Part shown: in pieces, positions 54,369 to 63,172 of the stretch | How positions within the stretch are numbered: position 1 is the first letter of the stretch | Layout of the letters: each line of letters starts with the position of its first letter | NCBI RefSeq assembly: GCF_002095435.2 | Contig: NZ_MJEJ02000047.1 | Location: 124,001-188,000, forward strand | From: Williamsia sp. 1138 | GTDB taxonomy: Bacteria; Actinomycetota; Actinomycetes; Mycobacteriales; Mycobacteriaceae | Length of the DNA stretch: 64,000 nucleotides | Direction: 5' to 3' | The notes under the pieces: model-generated | Told to the model about the DNA's origin: nothing | Database searches by the model: none | What the model saw: only the letters and a program-made list of their open reading frames with translations | Position numbers and translations under genes: made by a program

Positions 54369-55456
54369 GTGTTCGCGGCCGCGAGGATGTTCGCCTGCGC
54401 GGTGGCGTCGGCACGGTACAGCCGCCGGATCCGCGAGACGCCCAGGTCGTGCTGGTAGAGGTGCTCCTCCCGGTCGGCGTCGCCGGCCAGCACCTCGAGG
54501 ACCGCACGGTCCTGTTCGAGGACCTCCCAGTGCTTTGCCTCCAGCTGGGTCCGGTACAGGAATCGCCAGGTTTCGCGTTCCCAGCCGCTGACCCTGCGCG
54601 TGCGCCAGTGGAAGATCGCCGACGTGTCCCGGTCGATCGGTGTACTCATGCCGACGATGCCGAACACGCCGCCGGGGCCGGCGGCGGGGCCATACGGGAT
54701 CTCCAGATCGACGAAGTCCATCGATCCGCGGACGAACTCGACCCAGTCGAAGTTCACGCCACGCTGGTCGGTCTTCTCGAAAAAGAACCCCCGGTCGGTT
54801 TCCCGGATACGGAACCGGGCGGAGACGTCGCCGCCGAACATCGAATGCGAATTGCGGTGCAGGAACGCGCCATGCATGGGATCGAGGACGTTATCCATGT
54901 AGAACCGCCAGGGCCCGGCCCACTCCGCATAGTTCGGGAACCACGACACCTCGGGGTCGGCGAGCCGGTCCGGGAGCTCGAACGGCTTCGTCACCGAGTC
55001 CGCTGTCAAGGGGATGAACGCGAAGATCGTGTCGGCGGCCTCGACGACGTCCAGCGACACGGTCGCGCGGCGGCCCTCGAGAGCGCAACCCGGCATGCCG
55101 GGAACGGAGACGACCGTGCCGCCGCCGTCGACCTGAACCCCGTGGTAGAGGCAGGCGATCCTGTCGCCGAGATGCTGTCCGACCGACAGCGGTGCGCTGC
55201 GATGGGGACAACGATCTTCGAGCATGCGAATGGTGCCTTCCGCGTCACGGAACAGCACCCAGTCCACCTCGAGCCGGCGGACCGGAACCATCGCACCGGG
55301 CTCGACCATGTGGGACGGGAGAATCGGATACCACCGATCACGGAGGCCGGTGGCGGCGATCTCCTCCGCATCGAGGTGCCGACGGGTGCCGACGGCGAAC
55401 TGGGGTCCGCGCGGGCGGGTGGCCGGCTTTGCGTTGGTAGTGGTTTCGGTGGTCAT
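54365..55456 (-). CDS. Rieske non-haem iron oxygenase, alpha subunit
   Basis: 363 residues from ATG 55456. Rieske cluster: C83-x-H85 (DRCPHRSAPL) and C102-x-x-H105 (ACLYHGVQV). Mononuclear iron site: N189, D192, H195 and H200 in DNVLDPMHGAFLH. One-component (phthalate/vanillate demethylase-like) class without a beta subunit. The reductase is encoded upstream in the same operon (61229-62182). It hydroxylates or O-/N-demethylates the aromatic substrate. Confidence 0.9.
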   Translation of the reverse strand: MTTETTTNAKPATRPRGPQFAVGTRRHLDAEEIAATGLRDRWYPILPSHMVEPGAMVPVRRLEVDWVLFRDAEGTIRMLEDRCPHRSAPLSVGQHLGDRIACLYHGVQVDGGGTVVSVPGMPGCALEGRRATVSLDVVEAADTIFAFIPLTADSVTKPFELPDRLADPEVSWFPNYAEWAGPWRFYMDNVLDPMHGAFLHRNSHSMFGGDVSARFRIRETDRGFFFEKTDQRGVNFDWVEFVRGSMDFVDLEIPYGPAAGPGGVFGIVGMSTPIDRDTSAIFHWRTRRVSGWERETWRFLYRTQLEAKHWEVLEQDRAVLEVLAGDADREEHLYQHDLGVSRIRRLYRADATAQANILAAANT

Positions 55457-55457
55457 G

Positions 55458-55691
55458 TCACTTCCCCAATCTGCGCATCTCGGCGCGGAAGGTGTCGCCG
55501 GACCACGACTTGCCGTCGGGTCCGTGTAATCCCAGAGCATTGAGTCCCGAGACGACTTCGTCGAGAGACGTTGCCCCGCTGCTGAACACCTCGCTGAGCG
55601 AGCCGGCGAGCTTTTTCTCATACGGCGTGATCGGTTCGGGGTGGGTCTGGTGTGCTTCGAGATATGGCTCGCGGGCTGTGCGAGTTGTCAT
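55458..55691 (-). CDS. Small helical protein upstream of the Rieske oxygenase
   Basis: 77 residues. TPYEKKLAGSLSEVFSSGAT, LDEVVSGLNALGLHGPDG and KSWSGDTFRAEMRRLGK. It resembles the recombinase-like helix domain proteins commonly placed next to Rieske oxygenases; I do not know a function. It overlaps the hydrolase gene by 4 nt and is 1 nt from the Rieske gene. Confidence 0.6.
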   Translation of the reverse strand: MTTRTAREPYLEAHQTHPEPITPYEKKLAGSLSEVFSSGATSLDEVVSGLNALGLHGPDGKSWSGDTFRAEMRRLGK

Positions 55692-56143
55692 CGGAGGGCT
55701 CCTTCGACAAGTGGGGTGGGTGGGGTGAGGTATCTGCCGTCACGCGCCGCGAGTCCTTCGGCGATGGCGACAAACGATGAGCTCCACTCCGTGAATGAGG
55801 CTCGGCTCTGGGTGTGGACCGGGCGCGCGGACCCGTCCACGACGACGAAGACCGCGTTGTCGATCTCGCCGGCGAACTGTTGGGCGACAGTCAGATCGGA
55901 CTCGATGTCCTTCGCAGACGCGACGACGAGCGTCGGAACCGTGACCGAAGGGAGGGAGGCGCTCACATCCGCCGGCGGGGCCGCCGGATCAGCCAGTACG
56001 AGACTGAGCACGGTGTCAGGATGCACGACGGCGAGCCGCACGGCGTGCGCCGCATCGTCGCCCGCGGCGAAGACATGCGTGGGTTCGCCCGCTTCGACCG
56101 CAGCCTGCGCGCCGTCGTCCCACCACAGGGTCGTGGCGATCAT
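55688..56143 (-). CDS. Small alpha/beta hydrolase-like protein
   Basis: 151 residues, about half the size of a full alpha/beta hydrolase. Recognisable: THVFAAGDDAAHAVRLAVVH (nucleophile elbow degenerate, GDDAA instead of GxSxG), VPTLVVASAKDIESD, and DGSARPVHTQ. The usual Ser is replaced by Asp, so classical esterase activity is doubtful. Confidence 0.6.
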   Translation of the reverse strand: MIATTLWWDDGAQAAVEAGEPTHVFAAGDDAAHAVRLAVVHPDTVLSLVLADPAAPPADVSASLPSVTVPTLVVASAKDIESDLTVAQQFAGEIDNAVFVVVDGSARPVHTQSRASFTEWSSSFVAIAEGLAARDGRYLTPPTPLVEGALR

Positions 56144-57819
56144 GATCGTGCCTCGGATGGGACGTGTACGGGAGGGACGAAAGCGCCGGGTACCGGATCG
56201 AGCGCGGCGACGTCCACTTCGATCATCGTCGGACCGGTGCGGTCGACTGCCGAGGCCAGGGCGCCGGCAATACTCCCTGCACCCTGCACGAGGTGGTAGG
56301 GGATGTCCATCGAGGCCGCGAGGAGGTCGAAGCGGGGCGTGTGCAGGTCGACTCCGGACCGGCGGAACCCGTTCTTCTCCTGCATGTTCCGCAGGACCCC
56401 GTATCCGCCGTCGTTGAAGACGAGCACGATGACGTGGGCACCGGATCCGGCTAGTGACGCCAGCTCACCGAGATGGACCGCGAGGCCGCCATCTCCGACC
56501 ATGACCAGCGTCGGCACATCGGGGCGCGCGTGTGCGGCGCCGATACCCATGGCGAGGCCCTGGCCGATGCCTCCGCCGAGGGGGAAGACGTTGGTGGCTC
56601 GGTCGAAGATGGGCAGCAACCGGTTGCCCCACTGGCTCGACGGGATGGTGACGTCGCGAGCGATGACGGACCGTCGGGGAAGTACTGTCCGGACCGCATC
56701 ACAGATCTCGGCGTACCCGCCGATGTATTCGGTCAGGTCGCGGCGGACGCGGTCGCGGACCTCGGTGATCCGCGCCGGCCAGGCGTCGGATCTGGTCGGC
56801 TCGCCGAGTGCAGCGGTGATCGCGGCGAGGGTCGCCCGGGCGTCCCCGACGAGTGCGACCTCGGCCGGATACACCCGTCCGACGGTGCTCGGTTCGACAT
56901 CGATCTGGATCAGTGTCGACGGCAGGGAGAGTGAATAGGTGGCAGTCTCGTTGGAGCGGAAGTGCGTTCCGACGGCGAGGACGAGATCGGCGTCTGCGAT
57001 GAGATCCCGGGCCGCCGGCGTGGTTGCGAAGTTGCCGATGACCAGCGGATCGTCCTCGGGAACGATCCCTCGGCCCGAGTTGCTGGTGAGAATGCCTGCA
57101 CCCAGGCGGTGGGCCAGCCGCGACAAGATCTCTCCCGCGCCGGCGGCACCGCCACCGAGCCAGATGAGGGGGGCCTCGGCGCCCGCCAGCAGTTCGGCTG
57201 CTCGGGCCACGGACTCCGGGTCGGCGGGTGATAGCGCGCGCGGTATCGATTCGGTGGGACGCTGGTGTGTGGGCGATGCGAGATACTGCAAATCGGTCGG
57301 CCACTCGACGCTTGCGGGTCCCGACGGCGCGGACTGAATGCGGGCGATCGCCGACTCAAGTTCTGCTGCAGCCTCTTTGGCGTCGGTGATGGTGGCCGAA
57401 TGTGCCGAGATCGCTTCGAGCAACTGGGGCTGGGCTGGGAACTCGTGGATCACTCCGCGGCTCGATGCCGGACGTCCGGGGCCAAGGTATTCGCTTTCGA
57501 TCTGCCCGGTGATGTGCAGGACCCGGCTGCCGGCGGTGAGTGCTTCCACCATCGATCCGGCCGCGTTGCCTGCTCCGGTTCCGGTGCTGGTCAACGCAAC
57601 TCCGATTCCGCCGGAGGCACGTGCGAAGGCGTCAGCCGCGTTGACGGCCGCGGCTTCGTGGCGCATCTCCACGAACTGGAGGTCGCGATCAACAGCCTCG
57701 ACGAGCGGCAGGTTGTGGATGCTGATCACACCGAAGGCGGTGGTGATGCCGTGTTTACGCATCACGTCGACCAGCACGTCGCCGCCGGTTCGGCGACGGG
57801 TCTCGGGTTCTGGGTTCAT
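56140..57819 (-). CDS. Thiamine diphosphate-dependent enzyme (acetolactate synthase-like)
   Basis: 559 residues from ATG 57819 (ATG 57843 is in frame; GGAG favours the former). Catalytic E55 in EMRHEAAAVNAADAFARASG, NDGGYGVLRN and ThDP motif MVGDGGLAVHLGELASLAGS. Resembles the decarboxylase/carboligase superfamily (benzoylformate decarboxylase and acetolactate synthase relatives); could decarboxylate a 2-oxoacid made by ring cleavage. Confidence 0.85.
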   Translation of the reverse strand: MNPEPETRRRTGGDVLVDVMRKHGITTAFGVISIHNLPLVEAVDRDLQFVEMRHEAAAVNAADAFARASGGIGVALTSTGTGAGNAAGSMVEALTAGSRVLHITGQIESEYLGPGRPASSRGVIHEFPAQPQLLEAISAHSATITDAKEAAAELESAIARIQSAPSGPASVEWPTDLQYLASPTHQRPTESIPRALSPADPESVARAAELLAGAEAPLIWLGGGAAGAGEILSRLAHRLGAGILTSNSGRGIVPEDDPLVIGNFATTPAARDLIADADLVLAVGTHFRSNETATYSLSLPSTLIQIDVEPSTVGRVYPAEVALVGDARATLAAITAALGEPTRSDAWPARITEVRDRVRRDLTEYIGGYAEICDAVRTVLPRRSVIARDVTIPSSQWGNRLLPIFDRATNVFPLGGGIGQGLAMGIGAAHARPDVPTLVMVGDGGLAVHLGELASLAGSGAHVIVLVFNDGGYGVLRNMQEKNGFRRSGVDLHTPRFDLLAASMDIPYHLVQGAGSIAGALASAVDRTGPTMIEVDVAALDPVPGAFVPPVHVPSEARS

Positions 57820-57849
57820 GGTGTTCTCCTGGTCGAAGGTCATCGGGCG

Positions 57850-58632
57850 TCAGACGTAGCGGTGGACTCCGCCACCGACGTCGAGGGCTGCGCCCGTCAT
57901 GTAGCTGTTCCTGGGTGAGAGCAACGTCGTGATCGGAAACGCCAGCTCGTCAGCGGTTCCGAAGCGGCCCAGTGCGATTCCGCGGTCGCGGGCGATCTCT
58001 GCGCTCCACGTCTGGAAATCGGCGTCCGAACCGCTGTCTTCGAAGCGGCGCTGCCACTGCCCGGTGTCGACGAGGCCGAGGAGCACCGAGTTGACCCTGA
58101 TCCCATCGGCCGCGAGGTCGCCCGCCAGTGAACGGGACAGGTTCAGCAGTCCGGCACGCGCTGCTGCGGTGATCGCGAGTTGCAGCTCCGGCTGCCGGGA
58201 CAGGATGGCGTTGACCACCACTACCGAGCCCGCGTCAGACGCTGCCAGCGCCTTCCGTGCTGCCCGGACCACATTGAGGGCCCCGAAGATCTTGAGGTCG
58301 AACTCGTCTCGGACCTCGGAGTCCGTGGTCTGGTCGAGAGTTCGCATCAGAGACCGCCCGGCATTGCAGACGGCGCCATCGAGACCACCCAGTTCGTCCA
58401 CGGCCCGGCCGACGAACTCCTCGACCGACGCCCTCTCGGTGACGTCGCAGGAGGCGGTGACGACGTCGGTCATCGCGGCGAGATCGGCTGTGGCCTCGCG
58501 CAATCGCGACTCATCTCGAGCGCACAATGCGAGGTGTGCGCCCTCCTCGGCGAGCAGTCGCGCCGTCGCGAGTCCGATCCCGGAACTGGCTCCGGTGATC
58601 AGGATTCGTCGACCTTTCAACTGCAGGTCCAT
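57850..58632 (-). CDS. SDR family oxidoreductase with non-classical active site
   Basis: 260 residues from ATG 58632. Glycine motif ITGASSGIG and CNAG are normal, but the YxxxK motif reads TAAAR: T155 replaces Tyr and R159 replaces Lys (AITAAARAGLLNL). A subfamily of SDRs with this replacement is known from recall (BKR_like). It may use another base or have lost oxidoreductase activity. Confidence 0.8.
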   Translation of the reverse strand: MDLQLKGRRILITGASSGIGLATARLLAEEGAHLALCARDESRLREATADLAAMTDVVTASCDVTERASVEEFVGRAVDELGGLDGAVCNAGRSLMRTLDQTTDSEVRDEFDLKIFGALNVVRAARKALAASDAGSVVVVNAILSRQPELQLAITAAARAGLLNLSRSLAGDLAADGIRVNSVLLGLVDTGQWQRRFEDSGSDADFQTWSAEIARDRGIALGRFGTADELAFPITTLLSPRNSYMTGAALDVGGGVHRYV

Positions 58633-58678
58633 CGGTTCTCCTCGTGAGTGGGTGGGGCGGGTTGCGGGTTGTGGGTGC

Positions 58679-59425
58679 TCAGCGGAAGATGAATCCGCCG
58701 TCGACGACGATGGTCTGGCCGGTGACGAACGCGGCATCGCCGGACAGCAGGAACTTCACGACACCGGCGACGTCTTCGGGTGTCTGCTCGCGCGTGAGTG
58801 CACGGCCCTCGGCGTATGTTCGATAGCGCTCATCGGGCACACCCTCGGTTGCCTCGACCCGGGTCAGACCCGGGGCCACCGCGTTCACGCGGACCCCGAA
58901 GGTTCCGGCATCGCGGGCCATCGACCTCGTCATCCCGACGACCGCGGCCTTGGAGGAGACGTAGTGCACGAGCCGCGGAGAGCCGTACATCGCCACGTCA
59001 GAGGCGATGTTCACGATCGCGCCCCCCGACGCCGACAGATGTGGCCACAGGTACTTGGTCACCGACCAGGTGCCGCGGATGTTGACGTCGGTGATTCGTC
59101 CGAACTCGTCGTCGGCGAGCTCGAAGAACGTTGCGCCTCCGACGCCGTCGGCGATGGCGGCATTGTTCACCAGGCCGGTCAGTCGGACCCCGTTGCCGGT
59201 CAGGTGGTCTGCCAGCGCACGTACCGAGTCGACGTCGGCGATGTCGGTGACGATCGCGGTGGCGTCGTGACCCGCGGCGGCGAGGTCCTCGGCCGCAGAA
59301 TGCGCCGTGTCCGGGTCGCGCTCTGCGATGACGACGGCATGGCCCTCACGGCAGAGCCGTTCGGCGATGGCACGACCGAGTCCTCGTCCGCCTCCGGTGA
59401 CGACGACGGTACCTGCGGCGCTCAC
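58679..59425 (-). CDS. SDR family NAD(P)-dependent oxidoreductase
   Basis: 248 residues, classical: VVTGGGRGLGRAIAERLCRE, VNNAAI (glycine replaced in NNAG), NIASDVAMYG and YVSSKAAVVGM (YxxxK intact). Possibly a dihydrodiol dehydrogenase acting after the Rieske oxygenase, or another alcohol oxidation in the pathway. Confidence 0.87.
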   Translation of the reverse strand: MSAAGTVVVTGGGRGLGRAIAERLCREGHAVVIAERDPDTAHSAAEDLAAAGHDATAIVTDIADVDSVRALADHLTGNGVRLTGLVNNAAIADGVGGATFFELADDEFGRITDVNIRGTWSVTKYLWPHLSASGGAIVNIASDVAMYGSPRLVHYVSSKAAVVGMTRSMARDAGTFGVRVNAVAPGLTRVEATEGVPDERYRTYAEGRALTREQTPEDVAGVVKFLLSGDAAFVTGQTIVVDGGFIFR

Positions 59426-60222
59426 GTCAGCTCCCGGACGAAGTCGGCGACGAGATCGGCGGCGGCATCGGGTTGTTCCTGAACGGCCACGTGCCCGGCG
59501 TCGGCGATGACGTGCAGACGCGCCCCTCTGATCGCGTCGGCCAGCAACTGCGACTCCTCCACTCCGGTGACGACATCGTGCTCACCGACGAGCACAGCGG
59601 TGGGACAACCGATTCGGGACAGTTCTGGCCCGTGATCGGTGTCCGCCATGAACGCGGCGGCCGCCCGGAATCCGGCAGGACGCACATCCGCCATCGAACG
59701 TCGCACCGCGTCGACGACCGCAGGGTCTGCGGCGGGCGCAGTCAATCGGGGTGCTCGCTGCGCAGCGACAGCCGGTGCCCCCAGGGTGTTCAGTTCGTCG
59801 ATCCGCGAGAGCATCGCATCGGATTTTGCACTCGTCGTGCCCGATCCGCGGGTGCTGTCGGCGAGGATCAGACCCGCGATGATTTCCGGGCGTCGGAGGG
59901 CGACCGCGGTCGCGACCACTCCGCCCCACGAGGTTCCCAGGAGTACGACGGGACGGTCCGGCGACAAGGCGCCGATCAGCTCGTTCACATCGGCGACGAT
60001 GTCGTCGCCCGGCCGTGGATCGGCGGATTCGCCGTAGCCGGGTGCATCCAGGCACCACGAGGAGATCCCTCGGGCGGCGAGCCGGTTGGCGACGGGACCA
60101 CACGAGCGGGCAGACCCGCCGATACCGTGCAGGAGAAGGACCCGTGGGTACTTCATCGTTTCGTCGCGCGCCACTCGTTCGACCCAGTGCAAGCGGTCCA
60201 GAACCGTCGAGGCCATGGTCAT
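59422..60222 (-). CDS. Alpha/beta fold hydrolase (candidate ring-cleavage product hydrolase)
   Basis: 266 residues from ATG 60222 (ATG 60216 also possible). LLLHGIGGSARSCGPVANRL, CLDAPGYGESADP, nucleophile elbow GTSWGG, GEHDVV and DAGHVAVQEQP. Size and position next to the extradiol dioxygenase suit a C-C hydrolase or a lactonase. Confidence 0.85.
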   Translation of the reverse strand: MTMASTVLDRLHWVERVARDETMKYPRVLLLHGIGGSARSCGPVANRLAARGISSWCLDAPGYGESADPRPGDDIVADVNELIGALSPDRPVVLLGTSWGGVVATAVALRRPEIIAGLILADSTRGSGTTSAKSDAMLSRIDELNTLGAPAVAAQRAPRLTAPAADPAVVDAVRRSMADVRPAGFRAAAAFMADTDHGPELSRIGCPTAVLVGEHDVVTGVEESQLLADAIRGARLHVIADAGHVAVQEQPDAAADLVADFVRELT

Positions 60223-61217
60223 GACACACCCACGGTGTCGGGTGCGCCGTAGAAGTAGCCGGCGTCGCGGGGAACCACCAGTTCGCGGGCCCCCTGGTCC
60301 GGAATTCCTGCCATCGCGGAGCGGACGGCAGTGGTGGGCGGACCTGCGGTTCCCCACTGGTCGGACAGTTCGGGGGTACGGCGCCACGTCCGGCACAGCC
60401 ACGCGTCCTCGTCGACTTGGGCAACCTCGGACGTGTACTCACACACGAGCCCGGCGGGATCGGTGAAGTACGAGAAGGTGTTGTCGCCCGGCCCATGCCG
60501 ACCCGGACCCCACTGCGGTGAGATGCCATGAGAGCGCAGGCTTCCGATGCCGCGCATGAAGTGATCGATGGTCGGCATCTCGTATGCGATGTGATTGAGC
60601 GACGGCCAGGGAGCCTGGTTCAGGGCGATGACGTGGTGATCGGTGTTGCACCGCAGGAACGTCATCTGGCGTTCGGACCAGTCGGAGATCCGCATGCCGA
60701 GCACCTGCGTGTAGAAGGCCGCGGTGCGTTCGATGTCGGTGGTGTTGAGGACGACATGGGCGATCTTGCGGGGGATTGCCCGGCGCCCTGCCGGTTCCTG
60801 CGTCGAGACCGCGAAGGTGTCTGCGGACAGTTCGACGATGCGGCCTTCGGGGTCGACCAGCTGGAGTCCGTACCCGCCTCCGGCGTCGTCGAGCGGCCCC
60901 GGGGAGCGCAGCAGTGGCACGCCGATGCGGTCGAGAGCTCGTGCGGCGTCGTCGACCTCGCGCGGTGTGCCCAGCGCAAAGCTGATGCAGCCCAGTGCGT
61001 TCACGTCACCGCGGCGGAGATCGAGGACATGGTGATCGGTGCCTGTGGCGCGCAGCCAGAATCGGTCACCGTCCTCGTCGACGGTCGTCAGGCCCCAGAC
61101 CTCGTGATAGAAGTCGCGGGAAGCGGCGGGGTCCGGAACGCTGAGCGCGACAGATCGCAGACTGCGCAGGGCACACACCGGCTGATCGGTGAGTGTCGGG
61201 AACTGGGAGTAGAGCAC
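60219..61217 (-). CDS. Two-domain extradiol-type dioxygenase (VOC fold)
   Basis: 332 residues from GTG 61217 with GAAGGA upstream. Two VOC modules (about 20-135 and 150-265). The C-terminal one carries the metal triad H154 (AHVVLNTTDIERTAAFY), H209 (SLNHIAYEM) and E260 (VCEYTSE), with Y250, as in type I catechol extradiol dioxygenases. It should cleave a catecholic or aminophenolic ring adjacent to the hydroxyl. Confidence 0.87.
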   Translation of the reverse strand: MLYSQFPTLTDQPVCALRSLRSVALSVPDPAASRDFYHEVWGLTTVDEDGDRFWLRATGTDHHVLDLRRGDVNALGCISFALGTPREVDDAARALDRIGVPLLRSPGPLDDAGGGYGLQLVDPEGRIVELSADTFAVSTQEPAGRRAIPRKIAHVVLNTTDIERTAAFYTQVLGMRISDWSERQMTFLRCNTDHHVIALNQAPWPSLNHIAYEMPTIDHFMRGIGSLRSHGISPQWGPGRHGPGDNTFSYFTDPAGLVCEYTSEVAQVDEDAWLCRTWRRTPELSDQWGTAGPPTTAVRSAMAGIPDQGARELVVPRDAGYFYGAPDTVGVS

Positions 61218-61228
61218 GATGATTCCTT

Positions 61229-62182
61229 CTACAGATCGAGGACGAGTTCGGATGAGCGGCACCGGGATACGCAGGGGAACATGGTCGTGTTCGCGGCGTG
61301 CTCGGTGTCGCTGAGCAAGAAGTCGCGGTGGTCGACGTCGCCTTTGACGACACCGACTTCGCAGGTGCCGCAAATGCCTTCGGTGCATGAGCTGGGGACA
61401 TCGACACCCGCGCCGATCAGGGCGTCGAGCACGGAGATGTCCGGGCCGACGGCAACCCGGGTGCCGCTGCGTTCGAGGACCACGTCGAAGGCCGATTCGT
61501 CACCGTCCGGAACTGCTGCCGGCGGGGCCGCGAACCGCTCGGTCCGCAGCACGACGCCGTTGGGAACCACCGCGGCGACGGCGTCGAGAAGTGGTGCGGG
61601 ACCACAGCAGTAGACCACTGCACCGGGCGTCGCGGAACCGACCACCGCGGCCAGATCCGGTAGCCCGCCTGATTCGTCGTCTGCGTGCACAATCGACCGG
61701 CCGCTGTGTGCGGCGACCTCGTCGGCGAACGCCATCGATGTCCTGGACCGGCCGGCATAGAGCATCCGCCATGCCTGACCGTCGGCGTGAAGACGCCGCA
61801 TCATCGCGATGATCGGGGTGATACCGACACCGCCCGCCACCAGGATGTGCTCGGTGGCATCGGGGTCGAGTGCGAACGCGATACGGGGCCCGTCCACCTC
61901 GATCTCTGCGCCGACCGAGAGCTTGTCGTGGACGTGTGTACTACCGCCCCTTGACTGTTCGGCGCGCAAGACCGCCACGGTCCACTGGGTGGTGTCAGCG
62001 GGGTCCGAGCACAGCGAGTACTCGCGGATGAGGCCGCCGGGGAGGTGCAGGGCGACGTGGGCCCCTGGTTCCCAGGAGGGCAGCGATGCACCCGTCGGGT
62101 CGACGAAGGTGATGCTGGTGACGCCGTCCGCTTCCCAGGTTTTCTGGTGGACGCGGAGAACTCTCGACGTGGTCGCGTGCAT
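61229..62182 (-). CDS. PDR/VanB family oxidoreductase (FMN and [2Fe-2S] reductase)
   Basis: 317 residues from ATG 62182. FMN/FAD-binding REYSLCSDP (53-61), NAD-binding VAGGVGITPIIAMMRRL and YCCGPAPLLDAV, C-terminal plant-type ferredoxin with C266, C271, C274 (SSCTEGICGTC) and C304. Class IA-like electron donor for the one-component Rieske oxygenase. Confidence 0.9.
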   Translation of the reverse strand: MHATTSRVLRVHQKTWEADGVTSITFVDPTGASLPSWEPGAHVALHLPGGLIREYSLCSDPADTTQWTVAVLRAEQSRGGSTHVHDKLSVGAEIEVDGPRIAFALDPDATEHILVAGGVGITPIIAMMRRLHADGQAWRMLYAGRSRTSMAFADEVAAHSGRSIVHADDESGGLPDLAAVVGSATPGAVVYCCGPAPLLDAVAAVVPNGVVLRTERFAAPPAAVPDGDESAFDVVLERSGTRVAVGPDISVLDALIGAGVDVPSSCTEGICGTCEVGVVKGDVDHRDFLLSDTEHAANTTMFPCVSRCRSSELVLDL

Positions 62183-62219
62183 CGCTGTTCCTCTCGGTGT
62201 CGTTGTCTGAGCGGATGGT

Positions 62220-62753
62220 TCAGCGGGTGACGCCGAACATCTCCGAGCTCGGGGGATAGGTGGGCAGCTGCGGCTTCGGGGCTCCGATGATGACGCAGAA
62301 CAGGGCATCGACCTCGCCGACGTTGGCGAGGCTGCGGGGCACACCCGCGGGGACGCGGATCAGGTCGCGGTATCCGAGGCGGCGGACGGCCTTCTTGGTG
62401 CCGTCCTCGACGTCGTGCACCGCCACCTCCAGTTCACCCTCGAGGACGAAGAAGACCTCTTCGACGTCGTGGTGGGTGTGCTCCGGACCGACGGCTCCTG
62501 CCGGCAGCCTCATGTTGGAGAACGTGAAGTGCTCGGAGGGCAGGGTGCGGTTGTCGCCGTCGTGGTTGCCGGTGGCGCCCGAGCCGATGTAGCGGATCTG
62601 CGCTCGCTTGAAGCGATCTCCGCCCTTGGCTGCCTGGAAACCGAGGGTGTCCCAGTCCTCGTAACGGGTGTCGCGGCTCGCGATGCAGGCGTCGATCTGC
62701 TGCTCGAGGTCGGTGGTGGACTCGGTGGGGGTGGTCTTCTCAGAGGTGGTCAT
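62220..62753 (-). CDS. Cupin domain protein
   Basis: 177 residues from ATG 62753. Cupin motif 1 GPEHTHHDVEEVFFVLEGEL (HH...E) and motif 2 YRDLIRVPAGVPRSLANV (the second His is missing). Metal binding is likely. It may be a dioxygenase, isomerase or regulator-like; it does not look like 3-hydroxyanthranilate dioxygenase. Confidence 0.83.
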   Translation of the reverse strand: MTTSEKTTPTESTTDLEQQIDACIASRDTRYEDWDTLGFQAAKGGDRFKRAQIRYIGSGATGNHDGDNRTLPSEHFTFSNMRLPAGAVGPEHTHHDVEEVFFVLEGELEVAVHDVEDGTKKAVRRLGYRDLIRVPAGVPRSLANVGEVDALFCVIIGAPKPQLPTYPPSSEMFGVTR

Positions 62754-62803
62754 TGCGGATGTCCCTTCGTTCGGTGAGTGGGGTGTTCGTGACGTGAGGA
62801 GTG

Positions 62804-63172
62804 TCATGCCCGGTGGGCGATGGCTTCGATCTCGACGGTGGCGCCGTAGGGGAGCGCGGCGACCTCGACGAAGGACCGAGCCGGGCGCGGCGCGGCAAAG
62901 ATGCTCTCGTAGTGGCGGTTTGCGGCGTCGCGCAGGGTTACGTCGGTGACGAAGTATGTGGTCTTGACGACGTCGGCGAGCTTCATGTCGATTGTCCCCA
63001 GCCGCTCGGTGAGGCGTGCGACGGCGGCGTCGAGGGCGGGTTCGACCCCTGCGACCGCCTGGCCGTTCTCGTCGACGGACAGTGCGCCGGAGACGAAGCC
63101 GAAGCCTGCGACGGCGTACGCCGGGCTGTAAGGATGCGCGGAGCCGGTGGCTGCAGGCGTGGAGGTGGTCAT
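62804..63172 (-). CDS. RidA family protein (first of the operon)
   Basis: 122 residues. YAVAGFGFVSGALSVDENGQ, LGTIDMKLADVVKTTYFVTD, and VEVAALPYGATVEIEAIAHR. It is joined to the aldehyde dehydrogenase by an ATGA overlap, the order seen for semialdehyde dehydrogenase/2-aminomuconate deaminase pairs in aminophenol catabolism. Confidence 0.87.
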   Translation of the reverse strand: MTTSTPAATGSAHPYSPAYAVAGFGFVSGALSVDENGQAVAGVEPALDAAVARLTERLGTIDMKLADVVKTTYFVTDVTLRDAANRHYESIFAAPRPARSFVEVAALPYGATVEIEAIAHRA

